From: Acidiferrobacterales bacterium
Lineage (GTDB): Bacteria > Pseudomonadota > Gammaproteobacteria > Arenicellales > Poriferihabitantaceae
Reading direction: 5' to 3'
Length of the DNA stretch: 58,024 nt
Assembly: GCA_019633985.1 (NCBI GenBank)
Contig: JAHQWE010000017.1
Coordinates: 1 to 58,024, forward strand
Part shown: piece by piece, positions 34,778-44,175 of the stretch
How the letters are laid out: every line of letters starts with the position of its first letter
Position numbering within the stretch: the first letter of the stretch is position 1
Made by a program: the position numbers and the translations under genes
The notes under the pieces: generated by a model
Database searches by the model: none
The model's input: the letters and a program-made list of their open reading frames with translations, nothing else
What the model was told of the DNA's origin: nothing

Positions 34778-36532
34778 GTGGATAGCCCTTTATACAATAT
34801 CAAACAACGTTTAGCTCAACATTTAGAAGCGATATACGAAGAGGTTGACGGCGTTTCCAATTATGGGACGCTGGCAGATTCGCTGTTGGAGGAAATGGGT
34901 TTATCACCGCAGACGGTAGAGCCCGACATGCATCGCAATCATTGGGATCAGGAAGACATTGTGCTGATCACCTACGGCGACAGCATCCTGAAAGAGGACG
35001 AGTTTCCGTTGGTGACGTTGCGTCAGTTTTTAAATAAGTATTGCAGAGATTGTGTTACCGCGGTGCATATTTTGCCCTTTTTCGAATTTAGTTCTGACGA
35101 TGGATTTGCCGTTATTAACTATGCTTCGGTGAATCAGTCGCTCGGCGAATGGAAAGATATCGCCAGTATTGCCAAAGAATATGATTTGATGAGTGATCTG
35201 GTAATCAATCACTGCTCGAGTCGAAGCGTATGGTTTGAAAACTTCAAGCAGGGAAAGCATCCAGGCGCAGACTACTTTTTTACCGCCACACCTGAAGATG
35301 ATATGGGCGGTGTTGTAAGACCCCGAACCAATCCGCTATTAAAAGAAGTAGACACATCTCAGGGAGTTAAGTATGTCTGGTGTACGTTTGGACATGATCA
35401 GGTTGACTTTGACTTTCGCAATCCGGCGGTGTTATTGGAGTTCGTCAGAATTATTCGTCTCTATCTGGATTACGGTGTGCGAATCTTTCGTTTGGATGCT
35501 GTGGCATTTTTATGGAAAAAACTGGGCACAAGCTGTCTCAATCTTGAGCAAACTCACGAGATCGTGAAACTAATGAGGACATTGATCAGCAGCGTAAAAA
35601 GTGACGCACTGATCATCACTGAAACGAATATTCCCAATAGAGAGAACCTCGCCTATTTCGGCAATGGCAATGAAGCGCACTGCGTTTACAATTTTTCTTT
35701 GCCTCCTCTATTGCTCAACACCTTGTTAACCGGAAATTCAGCACATCTAAAAGAGTGGATGATGAGTATGCCTCCAGCACAAGACGGCACATCCTATTTC
35801 AACTTTATTGCTTCTCACGATGGTATCGGGTTGCGTCCTGCAGAGGGCTTGCTGAGTGACGAAGAGCTTGGCGCGCTCACCAAATCGATGCGAGAGTTTG
35901 GCGGACGCATATCATGGCGAGATGATTCGGCTGGAAAGCCCAAGCCTTACGAGATTAATATTTCCTTGTTTGACGCATTACAAGGCACGGTAAACGGCAA
36001 AGACAATCTCGGAATTCAGCGATTCTTGTGCGCACATGCCATTCTAATGGGGCTGGAAGGAATTCCCGGGTTATATATTCATAGTCTGTTGGGCACAGGG
36101 AACGATTATCAAAGAGTAGAAAATGCGGGTCATAACAGAGCCATTAATCGCCATCAATGGAACTGGGAAATCTTGATCGAAAAATTGCAGCAACCAGAGT
36201 CATCGCATGCGGTGGTTTTTTCAGAGTTATCGCGAATTCTGAGTATTCGGAAACGACAACCAGCGTTTCACCCTAATGCGACCCAGTTTACCCTTCACCT
36301 TGGCAATCAGATATTTGGTTTTTGGCGGCAAAGCATTGATAGAACGCAAAGCATATTCTGTATTAGCAATATTTCTGATCAACCAGTTTCACTCGCACTT
36401 TCTGATATCAATTTGATATGCACAGACAGCTGGGTGGATTTGATTTCTAACTCCGAGATGGCTGATTTAGGTGGGCTGTTGGAATTATTGCCTTATCAGA
36501 CTCTTTGGGCGACCAACAAGAGGTACAATTAA
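34778..36532 (+). CDS. GH13_18 sucrose/glucosylglycerate phosphorylase
   Basis: 584-residue alpha-glucoside phosphorylase of family GH13, subfamily 18 by wording. Catalytic set: nucleophile D240 ([11 protein letters not shown]), acid/base E282 (TETNIP), transition-state stabiliser D348 (SHDGIG); INHCSS near 143-148. Enzymes of this group split sucrose, glucosylglycerol or glucosylglycerate with phosphate, giving glucose-1-phosphate. Following the synthase by 3 bases, glucosylglycerate is the natural substrate, so the operon holds both the making and recovery of the osmolyte. The start is GTG 34778; no ATG fits better. Confidence 0.87.
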   Translation: MDSPLYNIKQRLAQHLEAIYEEVDGVSNYGTLADSLLEEMGLSPQTVEPDMHRNHWDQEDIVLITYGDSILKEDEFPLVTLRQFLNKYCRDCVTAVHILPFFEFSSDDGFAVINYASVNQSLGEWKDIASIAKEYDLMSDLVINHCSSRSVWFENFKQGKHPGADYFFTATPEDDMGGVVRPRTNPLLKEVDTSQGVKYVWCTFGHDQVDFDFRNPAVLLEFVRIIRLYLDYGVRIFRLDAVAFLWKKLGTSCLNLEQTHEIVKLMRTLISSVKSDALIITETNIPNRENLAYFGNGNEAHCVYNFSLPPLLLNTLLTGNSAHLKEWMMSMPPAQDGTSYFNFIASHDGIGLRPAEGLLSDEELGALTKSMREFGGRISWRDDSAGKPKPYEINISLFDALQGTVNGKDNLGIQRFLCAHAILMGLEGIPGLYIHSLLGTGNDYQRVENAGHNRAINRHQWNWEILIEKLQQPESSHAVVFSELSRILSIRKRQPAFHPNATQFTLHLGNQIFGFWRQSIDRTQSIFCISNISDQPVSLALSDINLICTDSWVDLISNSEMADLGGLLELLPYQTLWATNKRYN

Positions 36533-36590
36533 TCGCTGACATGTCGTAAGAAAAACAACTCTTGGGGAAGCTACGCTTATTGTCCGTCTA

Positions 36591-37712
36591 ATGAAATACA
36601 AACTCTATCTCTTCGTCTTGCTTTTAGCCGCTGGCGTTCAAGCAACTTTTGTTTCGATGGCGCAACAAGGTAGTAGTTTATTGTTGACCGTCCCGGCGAT
36701 TGTTGCAGCGAGTAATCGCCTACCGAAAATACCGCAACCTCCTGGCGGATTTTGTCCGATACCAACACAAGGTAGAGCTGAAAACATCAGCAACCCTGAT
36801 CATGTAATTGGCAACGGTACACCGCAAAGTTGTACCAGCGCTGCGGTGGTCAATGCGGTTGCCCAGGGTGGTGTGATTACCTTTAACTGCGGCGCGGCGC
36901 CTGTCGAGATACAGATGCAGCAAACTGCAAAGGTGTTTAACAATACCGGCCCCAGGATTGTGATTGATGGAGGAAACAAGGTGACGTTGAGTGGCGCCGG
37001 ACAGCGCCGTATTCTGTATATGAACACCTGCGATCAAAATCAGGTGTGGACGACACCACATTGTCAAAATCAGGATCACCCGCAACTGACGGTGCAAAAT
37101 CTTAAGTTTAGAAATGGAAATTCGAAGGCAGAAACACAATACGATGGAGGTGGCGCAATCTGGGTGAGAGGTGGTCGTTTTAAAATCGTCAACTCAGTGT
37201 TTGAAAACAACGTTTGTGCCGATGTTGGACCAGATGTAGGAGGTGCTGCTGTTCGGGTATTCAGTCAATTTAATACCCTCCCCGTGTATGTCGTGAACAG
37301 TGTTTTTGGAGGAGACTCTGGAAAGGGAAATGTTTGTTCAAATGGTGGAGGGCTAAGTAGTATTGGCGTGTCGTTCTCTGTATTCAATTCTCATTTTAGT
37401 CACAATAGGGCGATTGGCACTGGCGCAAACCCCAACCGACCAGGTACGCCGGGCGGGGGAAGTGGTGGAGCAATCTACAATGACGGGAATAATTTTAACC
37501 TGAAGTTGTGCGGTACTACGATCACCGACAATTCGGCGAAAGAGGGAGGTGGTGCGATCTTTTTTGTCAGCAACAATCGTACCGGCCGACTTTCTCTAGA
37601 GAACGCAAGTTTATCGCGAAATCCAAGTAGCGGCTTTGAAACCAGAGGACTACCCGGGATTTTCTATCTGGGCAATGGTCAACCTAGTGTTCTGAATTCG
37701 ATTTTACAGTAG
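36591..37712 (+). CDS. Secreted right-handed beta-helix protein
   Basis: 373 residues. Signal peptide at about 1-24. The rest has repeating short strands and asparagine/glycine turns of a parallel beta-helix (GGAIWVRGGRFKIVNSVFEN, FSVFNSHFSHNRAIG, GGAIYNDGNNFNLKLCGTTI, GGAIFFVSNN), like polymorphic outer-membrane or choice-of-anchor proteins. Paired cysteines (e.g. near 62, 80, 99, 142, 154) suggest disulfides outside the cytoplasm. No catalytic residues of a polysaccharide lyase can be pinned down, and no anchor or transporter domain is visible. Stand-alone gene; role unknown, possibly surface or matrix binding. Confidence 0.7.
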   Translation: MKYKLYLFVLLLAAGVQATFVSMAQQGSSLLLTVPAIVAASNRLPKIPQPPGGFCPIPTQGRAENISNPDHVIGNGTPQSCTSAAVVNAVAQGGVITFNCGAAPVEIQMQQTAKVFNNTGPRIVIDGGNKVTLSGAGQRRILYMNTCDQNQVWTTPHCQNQDHPQLTVQNLKFRNGNSKAETQYDGGGAIWVRGGRFKIVNSVFENNVCADVGPDVGGAAVRVFSQFNTLPVYVVNSVFGGDSGKGNVCSNGGGLSSIGVSFSVFNSHFSHNRAIGTGANPNRPGTPGGGSGGAIYNDGNNFNLKLCGTTITDNSAKEGGGAIFFVSNNRTGRLSLENASLSRNPSSGFETRGLPGIFYLGNGQPSVLNSILQ

Positions 37713-37769
37713 CAGATATTATTCTATGCGGGTTATTGTAAAGAGACACCTATAGAGGTTGGGGTAACA

Positions 37770-37802
37770 CAGGTAACGAACCCCTTCTTGTCTCGTTACC
37801 TG
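37770..37802. terminator. 10-bp inverted repeat between convergent genes
   Basis: CAGGTAACGA (37770-37779) and TCGTTACCTG (37793-37802) are exact reverse complements with a 13-base loop, between the ends of the beta-helix gene and the leftward lipoprotein gene. It may end transcription from both sides; no long T-run is present. Confidence 0.5.
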
Positions 37803-37849
37803 CACTTGGTTGTGTCGTTAAGTGTTTAGCTGCATCGGAATAAGTCTAC

Positions 37850-38623
37850 TTAAGCACTGCACTTGCCCGAAGCACCCTGAACGGTGGATACCGATGTCAC
37901 CTGTCCGCTCTCTGTTTTCCGGAAAGTGGTATAAGTACCGTCTGCATGCTGCCATACTGCGTAACAGCGTTCTTTCCCTTCGTGGTTGATTGAGCACATC
38001 TTATTTTTCTTGAAGAACCATTTGCTTTTGTAGAATGGTTTGTTATCTGACGAAGCGTACCTGCTGCCATCAGCGCAGGCGTGAGTGACGAATGTACCGG
38101 ATTGATTTCCTCCAGCACCTTTGTATTGCCACTCTCCCGCATTAATCTGGTTTTTGGTGAGATATTTTTCAATCTGTGCGGGAGTGAGCCGCAATGGACC
38201 AGGATTAGGTGACTGAATTTGCCAGACTTCGCTGAGTGCAACACCGTCCTTATAAAATTGGTAGTCATTTCCACTAATGGGAACGATATGCCAACAGGCG
38301 CTGCCGGAGTCCCATTTTTCGCACCATTGATCTCCTCGAATTTTCCAGCTAATTTTATATGAGGAAGGAGAGTCGCCAGGTGGATTCCATGTTCCTTCTG
38401 TCTTTCCTTTATTACTCCGTTTTGGAATTTTTGGGTAGGTTTGCGAGAAAGTCGCACCATTGGTACTGGTAGAGTTACCTGACAGCGTCGCTTCGGACAT
38501 CAGACTAAGTAGCTCATACGATGTCAGCGCGCCTTCAGGTGTGGGGGAGGGGGGTGTTTCTGTGGTTGCGCAACCCGTTGCGAATACTGCTGCCAGTAGA
38601 GTAGGGGTTAATTTTGATAACAT
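37850..38623 (-). CDS. Hypothetical lipoprotein
   Basis: 257 residues from ATG 38623, chosen because a strong GGAGG lies 10 bases upstream and it gives a lipoprotein signal peptide (KLTPTLLAAVFATGC, cysteine 18 of the short form as lipidation site). A proline/threonine linker follows. The mature part has many W, C and Y residues and looks like two related segments, each with a KISW/EVWQ-type strand (SGSACWHIVPISGNDYQFYK and ERCYAVWQHADGTYTTFRK), which may be a repeat. I do not recognise the family. A shadow frame of 187 residues on the same strand is not used. Confidence 0.7.
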   Translation of the reverse strand: MLSKLTPTLLAAVFATGCATTETPPSPTPEGALTSYELLSLMSEATLSGNSTSTNGATFSQTYPKIPKRSNKGKTEGTWNPPGDSPSSYKISWKIRGDQWCEKWDSGSACWHIVPISGNDYQFYKDGVALSEVWQIQSPNPGPLRLTPAQIEKYLTKNQINAGEWQYKGAGGNQSGTFVTHACADGSRYASSDNKPFYKSKWFFKKNKMCSINHEGKERCYAVWQHADGTYTTFRKTESGQVTSVSTVQGASGKCSA

Positions 38624-38759
38624 GGTGTCTAGCCTCCGATCATAAGTCATTAACAAAACCGGGCTTGATTGCGCCGGGATTTCTAAGGCTATATTTTGTT
38701 GTTGCGCTTCGCTGTGGAGAAAACCACAAATAAGTTCTTGGCGGACTTCAACCTTAAGG

Positions 38760-38771
38760 TGAACTAGTTCA
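38760..38771. promoter_or_regulatory. 12-bp palindrome upstream of the lipoprotein gene
   Basis: TGAACTAGTTCA is a perfect palindrome 137 bases upstream of the lipoprotein start. It could be a regulator site, but a 12-bp palindrome can also arise by chance. Confidence 0.25.
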
Positions 38772-38827
38772 TAGAGAGGTCAGGGGCTGACACTATTGCG
38801 ACCCGTTGTTGTGAGTGGTCTATTCGA

Positions 38828-39403
38828 TTACGCTGGTTCGTCAATCAACGACTGGATGCTTGTTTCAATTTCCTTGGCTTTCTCGGTATTAGCATGAGTT
38901 TCACCAACAAATTTTTTACGAATATTCCCTTTCTTGTCGATGAGATAGTAGCTGGGCCAATATCGATTGTTCATGGCCTTCCAATATCGGAAATCATTAT
39001 CCATGACAGTAGGATGTTTGAGATTAAACTCTAGAATCTTTTCTTCGATATTTTTGCGTACTTTTTCGTGTTCGAATTCAGGAGTATGCACCCCGATAAT
39101 GATAAATTCGTCGCTTTCAAACCGAGCTTCCATTTCATTCATCCACGGGAAGGAGCGATAGCAATTCCAGCAGTCGAAGGTCCAGAAGTCCAGCATCACG
39201 ACTTTACCTTGGAGCGATGCCATCGTAAGCGGTTCTGAGTTCAACCAGAGTTCCGGACTGGTTTGGTGAAATTCCGGGGCCTTAACATAACTGGTAGATT
39301 GCGCGTTGGCCAACCAGCTTTCACTGACGGCTTTGGATATGACAACCGCACTGATCGCCGTCAACGCCAATATTAAAATCGCATTTCTTGAAAGCGTAAG
39401 CAT
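38828..39403 (-). CDS. Membrane-anchored thioredoxin-like protein (redoxin/TlpA type)
   Basis: 191 residues. An N-terminal hydrophobic helix (about 5-25) anchors it in the inner membrane, facing the periplasm; then a thioredoxin-like domain with C78-W-N-C81 (FDCWNCYRSFPW). The FWTFDCWNC context resembles the redoxin domain of DipZ-like proteins and TlpA/ResA rather than classical thioredoxin. YYLIDKKGNIRKKFVG is the usual cis-proline-side strand, although the cis-proline is replaced by the WPSYYLID stretch. It probably reduces or oxidises disulfides in exported proteins. Single gene between two unrelated neighbours. Confidence 0.78.
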   Translation of the reverse strand: MLTLSRNAILILALTAISAVVISKAVSESWLANAQSTSYVKAPEFHQTSPELWLNSEPLTMASLQGKVVMLDFWTFDCWNCYRSFPWMNEMEARFESDEFIIIGVHTPEFEHEKVRKNIEEKILEFNLKHPTVMDNDFRYWKAMNNRYWPSYYLIDKKGNIRKKFVGETHANTEKAKEIETSIQSLIDEPA

Positions 39404-39796
39404 GAAAGAACTCTCCCTCTGATCAGAAACTGTTTCACAAATTATCTGGACGGTACCTAACTAAAACTGTCCTTGCACTGGCAGAGCAACCTCTTTGTTT
39501 CACAGCACAATTCCAATTTTAGTCTCACTAGATTGGAATAAGTTCCAGCCAGAATTGATCCTAGCTGTGACGTTGCAGGGAAAAGCTCATCGCGGGTGCG
39601 CTATATATGTGCTATTCGATGTCTTGATACCGTGTCTGCAACTGTGTTGCGCAGAGATCTTCAATTGAGTGCATTGGCAGATCATTCTCATTCAGCAGAT
39701 TAACCTGAGAGGGTATTCGCTATTAGGTCGTAGGCGAATTTGCCGGCACAGAACAACAGTTGGTGCTGCGGGTAGTTAGGTTCTGTTTCCGCTAGT
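39404..39796. other. 393-base intergenic region without clear features
   Basis: This lies upstream of the thioredoxin-like gene and downstream of gabT, both leftward. A weak ACAGAAC/GTTCTGT pair (39748-39754, 39780-39786) follows the gabT stop and could be part of a terminator. I found no convincing gene, RNA or repeat. Confidence 0.4.
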
Positions 39797-41128
39797 TTAA
39801 ATCGGGCTGACTTCGTTAAAACATCGCTCGATAATCTGCATTCCAGATTCCAGCTGATCGTCCGTCACCGTTAGGGGCACTAATAGACGAATCACATTGC
39901 CATAGGTACCACAGGAAAGAAGTATCACTCCTTGTTCGCGCGCAGCGGCAACGATCTTTGCGGTTGTATCTGCATCGGGCTGGGTATGTTCTGTATCTTT
40001 GAATAGTTCGATGGCTACCATCGCACCTAGACCGCGGACTTCTCCAATCGACTTGCAAGATTCAGCGACAGATCGCATCTGGCTCATCATCTTTTCGCCG
40101 ATTGATTGAGATCGCGCAAGCAGGTTTTCTTCTTCAAAAACTTCGATTACCGCAAGTGCAGCTGCGCAAGCTATCGGGCTACCTCCATAGGTGCCGCCCA
40201 AACCACCTGGTCCAATAGCATCCACCATTTCAGCGCGGCCCGTTATGCCTGAGAGAGGAAACCCACCTGCAATAGATTTGGCAAAAGTTGTAATGTCAGC
40301 AGCAACACCCATTTGTTCCAAGGCGAAAAAAGTGCCGGTTCGCCCTGCACCAGTTTGTACTTCATCGGCAATCAAGACAATTCCGTGCTGATCGCATAAC
40401 GCCCGCAGACGCTGCATAAATGAAGGTGATGCGACATAAAATCCGCCTTCGCCCTGAACCGGTTCAAGCAGAATCGCGGCGACATCCTCCGGTGCTGCGT
40501 CGTTTTTGAAGATGCGTTCAATGGAATGAATAGCGTCGTCTTCGCTGATACCGTGCATGGCACAGGGATACTCAGCACGAAACACATCGGCAGTCATCAA
40601 GCCCATACCAGTGCTATATGGTGCGACCTTGCCGGTGAGTGCAAGAGTTGCCATCGTCCTGCCATGATAGCCCGACGTAAATGCGATCACGCCAGTACGA
40701 CCAGTGTGCGCTCTGGCGATCTTCACAGCGTTTTCAACCGCCTCTGAACCCGAGGTAAACAATGCGGTCTTCTTTTCAAAATCTCCCGGCACAAGATGAT
40801 TGAGTTTTTCGCAAACTGAAACATAACCCTCGTATCCGAGAACCATAAAACAGGTATGCGAAAAAGCATCTAGCTGCTCGATGACTGCCTGTTTGACTTT
40901 GGGGTGCATATGTCCGGTGTTTAACACTGCAATGCCGCCACTGAAATCAAGATACTCGCGCCCCTCCACGTCCCAGACGGTAGAGTTTTCTGCTCGTTCG
41001 GCGAATACTGGGTGAATGGCACCAACACCTCTGGCTACAGCCTTGCTTCGGCGCTCCATCATGGCTTCGTTGGTGGTTTTGATATCAGCTATCTGGCTGA
41101 TTGTTGCGGCTGAATTTTTCATGGGCAT
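39797..41128 (-). CDS. gabT: 4-aminobutyrate aminotransferase (GabT-type)
   Basis: 443-residue class III PLP aminotransferase. FTSGSEAVENAVKIARAHTG at 124-143, SGYHGRTMATLALTG near 152-166, EPVQGEGGFYVAS at 222-234, ADEVQTGAGRTG at 254-265, and PLP lysine K284 (TTFAKSIAGGF). The whole wording is that of GabT, which turns GABA and 2-oxoglutarate into succinate semialdehyde and glutamate; some close relatives use 5-aminovalerate. No gabD is beside it. It is the last gene of a leftward group with an amidase 33 bases upstream, suggesting that the amidase releases the amine or acid it uses. Confidence 0.88.
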   Translation of the reverse strand: MPMKNSAATISQIADIKTTNEAMMERRSKAVARGVGAIHPVFAERAENSTVWDVEGREYLDFSGGIAVLNTGHMHPKVKQAVIEQLDAFSHTCFMVLGYEGYVSVCEKLNHLVPGDFEKKTALFTSGSEAVENAVKIARAHTGRTGVIAFTSGYHGRTMATLALTGKVAPYSTGMGLMTADVFRAEYPCAMHGISEDDAIHSIERIFKNDAAPEDVAAILLEPVQGEGGFYVASPSFMQRLRALCDQHGIVLIADEVQTGAGRTGTFFALEQMGVAADITTFAKSIAGGFPLSGITGRAEMVDAIGPGGLGGTYGGSPIACAAALAVIEVFEEENLLARSQSIGEKMMSQMRSVAESCKSIGEVRGLGAMVAIELFKDTEHTQPDADTTAKIVAAAREQGVILLSCGTYGNVIRLLVPLTVTDDQLESGMQIIERCFNEVSPI

Positions 41129-41161
41129 TTCTTCTATTCGTAAACTGGTAACTTCTGGTAG

Positions 41162-42634
41162 CTAACCAGTGGTTGAAAAATTGGCATAGGTGGCCGTCTT
41201 GGCATTCTGCGGTGTTGCCATAGGTATGAAATCTGACCGATCATCATACTCCGGTGCAACCGGGTATTGCCACTGAATGATCTCTTCGATTTTTTCCGCT
41301 ACATCCAACACTTCTAAATCAGTTCCTGGCGCACCCAAAATCTGTAGTGAAACCGGTAATCCGCTTTCACCGAGCCCCATCGGGATGCAGCAGCTAGGCA
41401 TTCCGACGAGATTTGCATCATAAAGAAACCCTGCCCAATCAAGCCACGGGTATGTGATTTCGGTATCTGCAATCGTTTGTGGGAACAGCTCGGTGTGATC
41501 AAAGGCCTCGCAACCAAGTGTTGGCGTGATCAGAATATTGGATCTGTGACGCTGAAAAAGCTCGATATAGGCGTCGTAAATGGCGGTGCGATGAGATTGT
41601 GCATCTTGCAGCTCAGGGTGAGAGAATGAACTGCCAAACGCAATGAATTCTTCTGCGTATTTGCCGATAACGCCAGGGTCTTTATAGAGATCGCTGTCAG
41701 GATTTCCCTTATGTTGCCACATGTCCTCGGTCGCAATGGTTGCCCAGGTCACAACCGAAGAGGGAAGGCCAGGATTACCTGCTACCGTAGTGAAAGCGGA
41801 GGAGGAAATTTTTTCAACGACGTCTCGAAAAATAAAACGTACGGTAGAGTCTACTGGCGCGAATCCCAGGTCTTCGGAAATAATAACTTTACGTGTGTGG
41901 GTAGGCTTCAGGTTTTTCAGGTCGAATGTATTTTCCGCATTCGCAATAATTGAAAACATCAGACGTGCGTCGGCAACAGAACGGCACATCGGGCCATAGG
42001 CAACCAGGGAGTCCCAAGTCGTGAACCCGGGTCGCCTGGTGACCGCTCCATGAGTTGGTTTAAAGCCAACAATACCGCAAAACGCAGCGGGTATTCGAAT
42101 TGAGCCGCCGCCATCGCCGCCCAAAGAAAGACTTCCTGCGCCCGCCGCAATACTGGCTGCCGCACCACCGGAAGAGCCACCTGGTGTTTTAGCGACATCC
42201 CAGGGGTTCAGTGTCGGACCATAAAGCGGCGAGTTGTTGGTTCCGCTTAAGCAAAATTCCGGACAAGTGGTTTTGGCGAAAATGATTGCTCCGGCATCCT
42301 CTAGCTGCTGGATTGCTGTACAAGTTTCCTGCGGTACAAAATCCTCTAAAGTGGGGGAGCCATTAGCGCAGCGAACCCCTGCCAGCCATTGCGAATCTTT
42401 CACGGAAACCGGTAAGCCGCAAAGCGAACCGCCCTTACCCTTTTTAAGCAACTTGTCCGCTTTCTGCGCCGCTGCCCTCGCACGATCGAATAGGGTGAGA
42501 GCGAATGGATTGATCCGCACGCTTAGCGTCTCGCATCGACTGATGGTTTGCTCCAACAATTCGGATGCTGAAATTGTGCGCTCCTTCAACGCGCAGATTT
42601 GTTCAGAAGCAGTTTTGCTTAGCCAGTTGCTCAT
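41162..42634 (-). CDS. Amidase-signature hydrolase
   Basis: 490 residues of the amidase signature family. Catalytic lysine K79 (VSVKDS), cis-serine in TPGGSSGGAAA (S154 or S155) and nucleophile S178 (GGDGGGSIRIP) are intact. Members hydrolyse amides of many kinds, from acetamide and indole acetamide to glutamyl-tRNA intermediates; this is not GatA by context, since gatB and gatC are absent. The gabT gene follows at 33 bases, so it probably frees GABA, or a related amino acid, from an amide. A plus-strand gene at 42748 separates it from the C45-type hydrolase further upstream. Confidence 0.82.
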   Translation of the reverse strand: MSNWLSKTASEQICALKERTISASELLEQTISRCETLSVRINPFALTLFDRARAAAQKADKLLKKGKGGSLCGLPVSVKDSQWLAGVRCANGSPTLEDFVPQETCTAIQQLEDAGAIIFAKTTCPEFCLSGTNNSPLYGPTLNPWDVAKTPGGSSGGAAASIAAGAGSLSLGGDGGGSIRIPAAFCGIVGFKPTHGAVTRRPGFTTWDSLVAYGPMCRSVADARLMFSIIANAENTFDLKNLKPTHTRKVIISEDLGFAPVDSTVRFIFRDVVEKISSSAFTTVAGNPGLPSSVVTWATIATEDMWQHKGNPDSDLYKDPGVIGKYAEEFIAFGSSFSHPELQDAQSHRTAIYDAYIELFQRHRSNILITPTLGCEAFDHTELFPQTIADTEITYPWLDWAGFLYDANLVGMPSCCIPMGLGESGLPVSLQILGAPGTDLEVLDVAEKIEEIIQWQYPVAPEYDDRSDFIPMATPQNAKTATYANFSTTG

Positions 42635-42747
42635 AGTTGTTCTCCACCATCCCGATTGGGGGCGTCCACGATTTTAGTTTTGCTGTTGTTGTGAGTTTTT
42701 ACACTATGAATCATAATGTAGGGATAATTCTCTATTTAGTCAACAGT

Positions 42748-43116
42748 ATGGATCAAGATGTCGCATTGGGTATCGCTGGCTCGATTACCCAAGCCGATTT
42801 AGCGCCACTGAGAGAGGCTGGTCGCCTGGGAGAATATGCCGTGGTCTATCGAGTTGTAAGGTTGCATCAAAGTGGGGGATATGGTGATCAGGATCGTCAT
42901 CCGTTCTCCTGGGCTATCGCAATTTATGTTGATGAACAGCTATATCGAATCTTCAGTGCCCGGGGCGCAGGCCGAGAGTGGCAAAGCCTGGATCGTGTGA
43001 GCGACTGGTTACGTCAGCAGGGTTTTTGGTATTGGTGGACGCGAAACGATCTGGAAGTGCTCGGAGACGCGCTGTTTGAACACGAACCCGAATTTCCGGC
43101 GACGAGTTTGTCTTGA
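42748..43116 (+). CDS. Hypothetical protein (122 aa)
   Basis: About 122 residues from ATG 42748 (ATG 42706 gives 136 residues). No signal peptide in the shorter form. The sequence is rich in tryptophan and tyrosine near the end (WLRQQGFWYWWTRNDLEVLG) with alternating strands before it. I do not recognise it. It is divergent from the amidase and convergent with the C45-type gene, so it breaks the leftward group and is probably transcribed on its own. Confidence 0.55.
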   Translation: MDQDVALGIAGSITQADLAPLREAGRLGEYAVVYRVVRLHQSGGYGDQDRHPFSWAIAIYVDEQLYRIFSARGAGREWQSLDRVSDWLRQQGFWYWWTRNDLEVLGDALFEHEPEFPATSLS

Positions 43117-43140
43117 AAGAATCTTGAATCCGATTATTTG

Positions 43141-44163
43141 CTAGAACTGAGGAGCCGCGTAATCAACCGGTTGCACCACTCTGGATTCGTAGTTCACGGT
43201 AACGGATAAATCAGGAAAATAATGCATATCAAAGGTCCATTGGTGGGCGGGCCAGAGATACGCAACAGAGCAAGTTTCGGGTCGATACACCGCGGTGTAC
43301 AGCGTGCCAAAGCCGCGGTCGTGAGAGACATTATAAATCGGTGAACGTAGGAACCCTGCAACCAATCCGTCTACGGTTTCATCAGTGTCTGCGAGAATTG
43401 CTTGCGCAGCAGACTGGCGTTCCAGGGTCGCGGTTGCCCAGGCATGCCTGGGCCATTCAATCTTTGACTGATGGTTGGTTGCTATCGGTACTTGGCGAAC
43501 CACGGGTAGGCGATCTGGCGTGACATACACCGTCGCAAATCGTTGCTTTCGATCAACCACTGTTATGTTGTAAGACATATGGGTGGGAACGCGTTTGAGC
43601 ACCTCAATCGCCTCCTCCGTGTTGCTGCAAAACTCAAGTACGTATCGCAATATGATAGGAATGCCGAAGCCGGCTCCAACATCTATGCGGCCCCCAAATG
43701 CGAGAGAAACTGCCAGACCATCGTCGTTAATTCCATCCAACACGCCCCAGAGACCATCGGTCATGGCAATCACAGAGCGATCATTCCATCTGGTTTTCAG
43801 AATCACACCATCCAGTCTTGCGGCACTGTAATCATAATTTCGGACCAACACAGGTTCTTCCCCTGTCCAAACAGCCTGGGTACAACCTGATAGATAGGCG
43901 GGTGGACAATAGAGCGAGAGCAGCCGAGACGCCATATCACCGCCCCCCGCGAGTTCTACCAGGCGTTCGTAGGTTGGCAGGAGCTCAGGCATATGATCCT
44001 GAATTGCCTTGATACATTTTGTATAGCTTGGCCGCTTGGCATCTCCTTGAGAGAGAAACCATTTTTGATAGGCGGGCCAGCTTTGATTAAAAAACGCAGT
44101 CCACTTCAGATCGTCGGAATCGTTGGCAATAGAGTAAAAGGTTTTTTGTTCACTATCTGGCAC
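43141..44163 (-). CDS. C45-type acyltransferase/amide hydrolase (Ntn fold)
   Basis: 340 residues of the acyl-CoA:6-aminopenicillanate acyltransferase/C45 peptidase group, related to choloylglycine hydrolases. Candidate nucleophile is C94 in LSGCTQAVW, which would be exposed by self-cleavage after G93; VRNYDYS near 107-113 and GLWGVLDGINDDGLAVSLAFGG near 137-158 match the Ntn pattern. Such enzymes hydrolyse or form linear amides. It lies 12 bases after the ATP-grasp ligase, so the pair could make and break the same amide. Substrate unknown. Confidence 0.78.
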   Translation of the reverse strand: MPDSEQKTFYSIANDSDDLKWTAFFNQSWPAYQKWFLSQGDAKRPSYTKCIKAIQDHMPELLPTYERLVELAGGGDMASRLLSLYCPPAYLSGCTQAVWTGEEPVLVRNYDYSAARLDGVILKTRWNDRSVIAMTDGLWGVLDGINDDGLAVSLAFGGRIDVGAGFGIPIILRYVLEFCSNTEEAIEVLKRVPTHMSYNITVVDRKQRFATVYVTPDRLPVVRQVPIATNHQSKIEWPRHAWATATLERQSAAQAILADTDETVDGLVAGFLRSPIYNVSHDRGFGTLYTAVYRPETCSVAYLWPAHQWTFDMHYFPDLSVTVNYESRVVQPVDYAAPQF

Positions 44164-44175
44164 GAACGCGGTGGC

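Noticed and set aside
37897-38460. 187-residue minus-strand frame overlapping the lipoprotein
   Set aside because: It is another frame of the lipoprotein gene, which has a lipobox, a strong ribosome binding site and a sensible composition; this frame has none.
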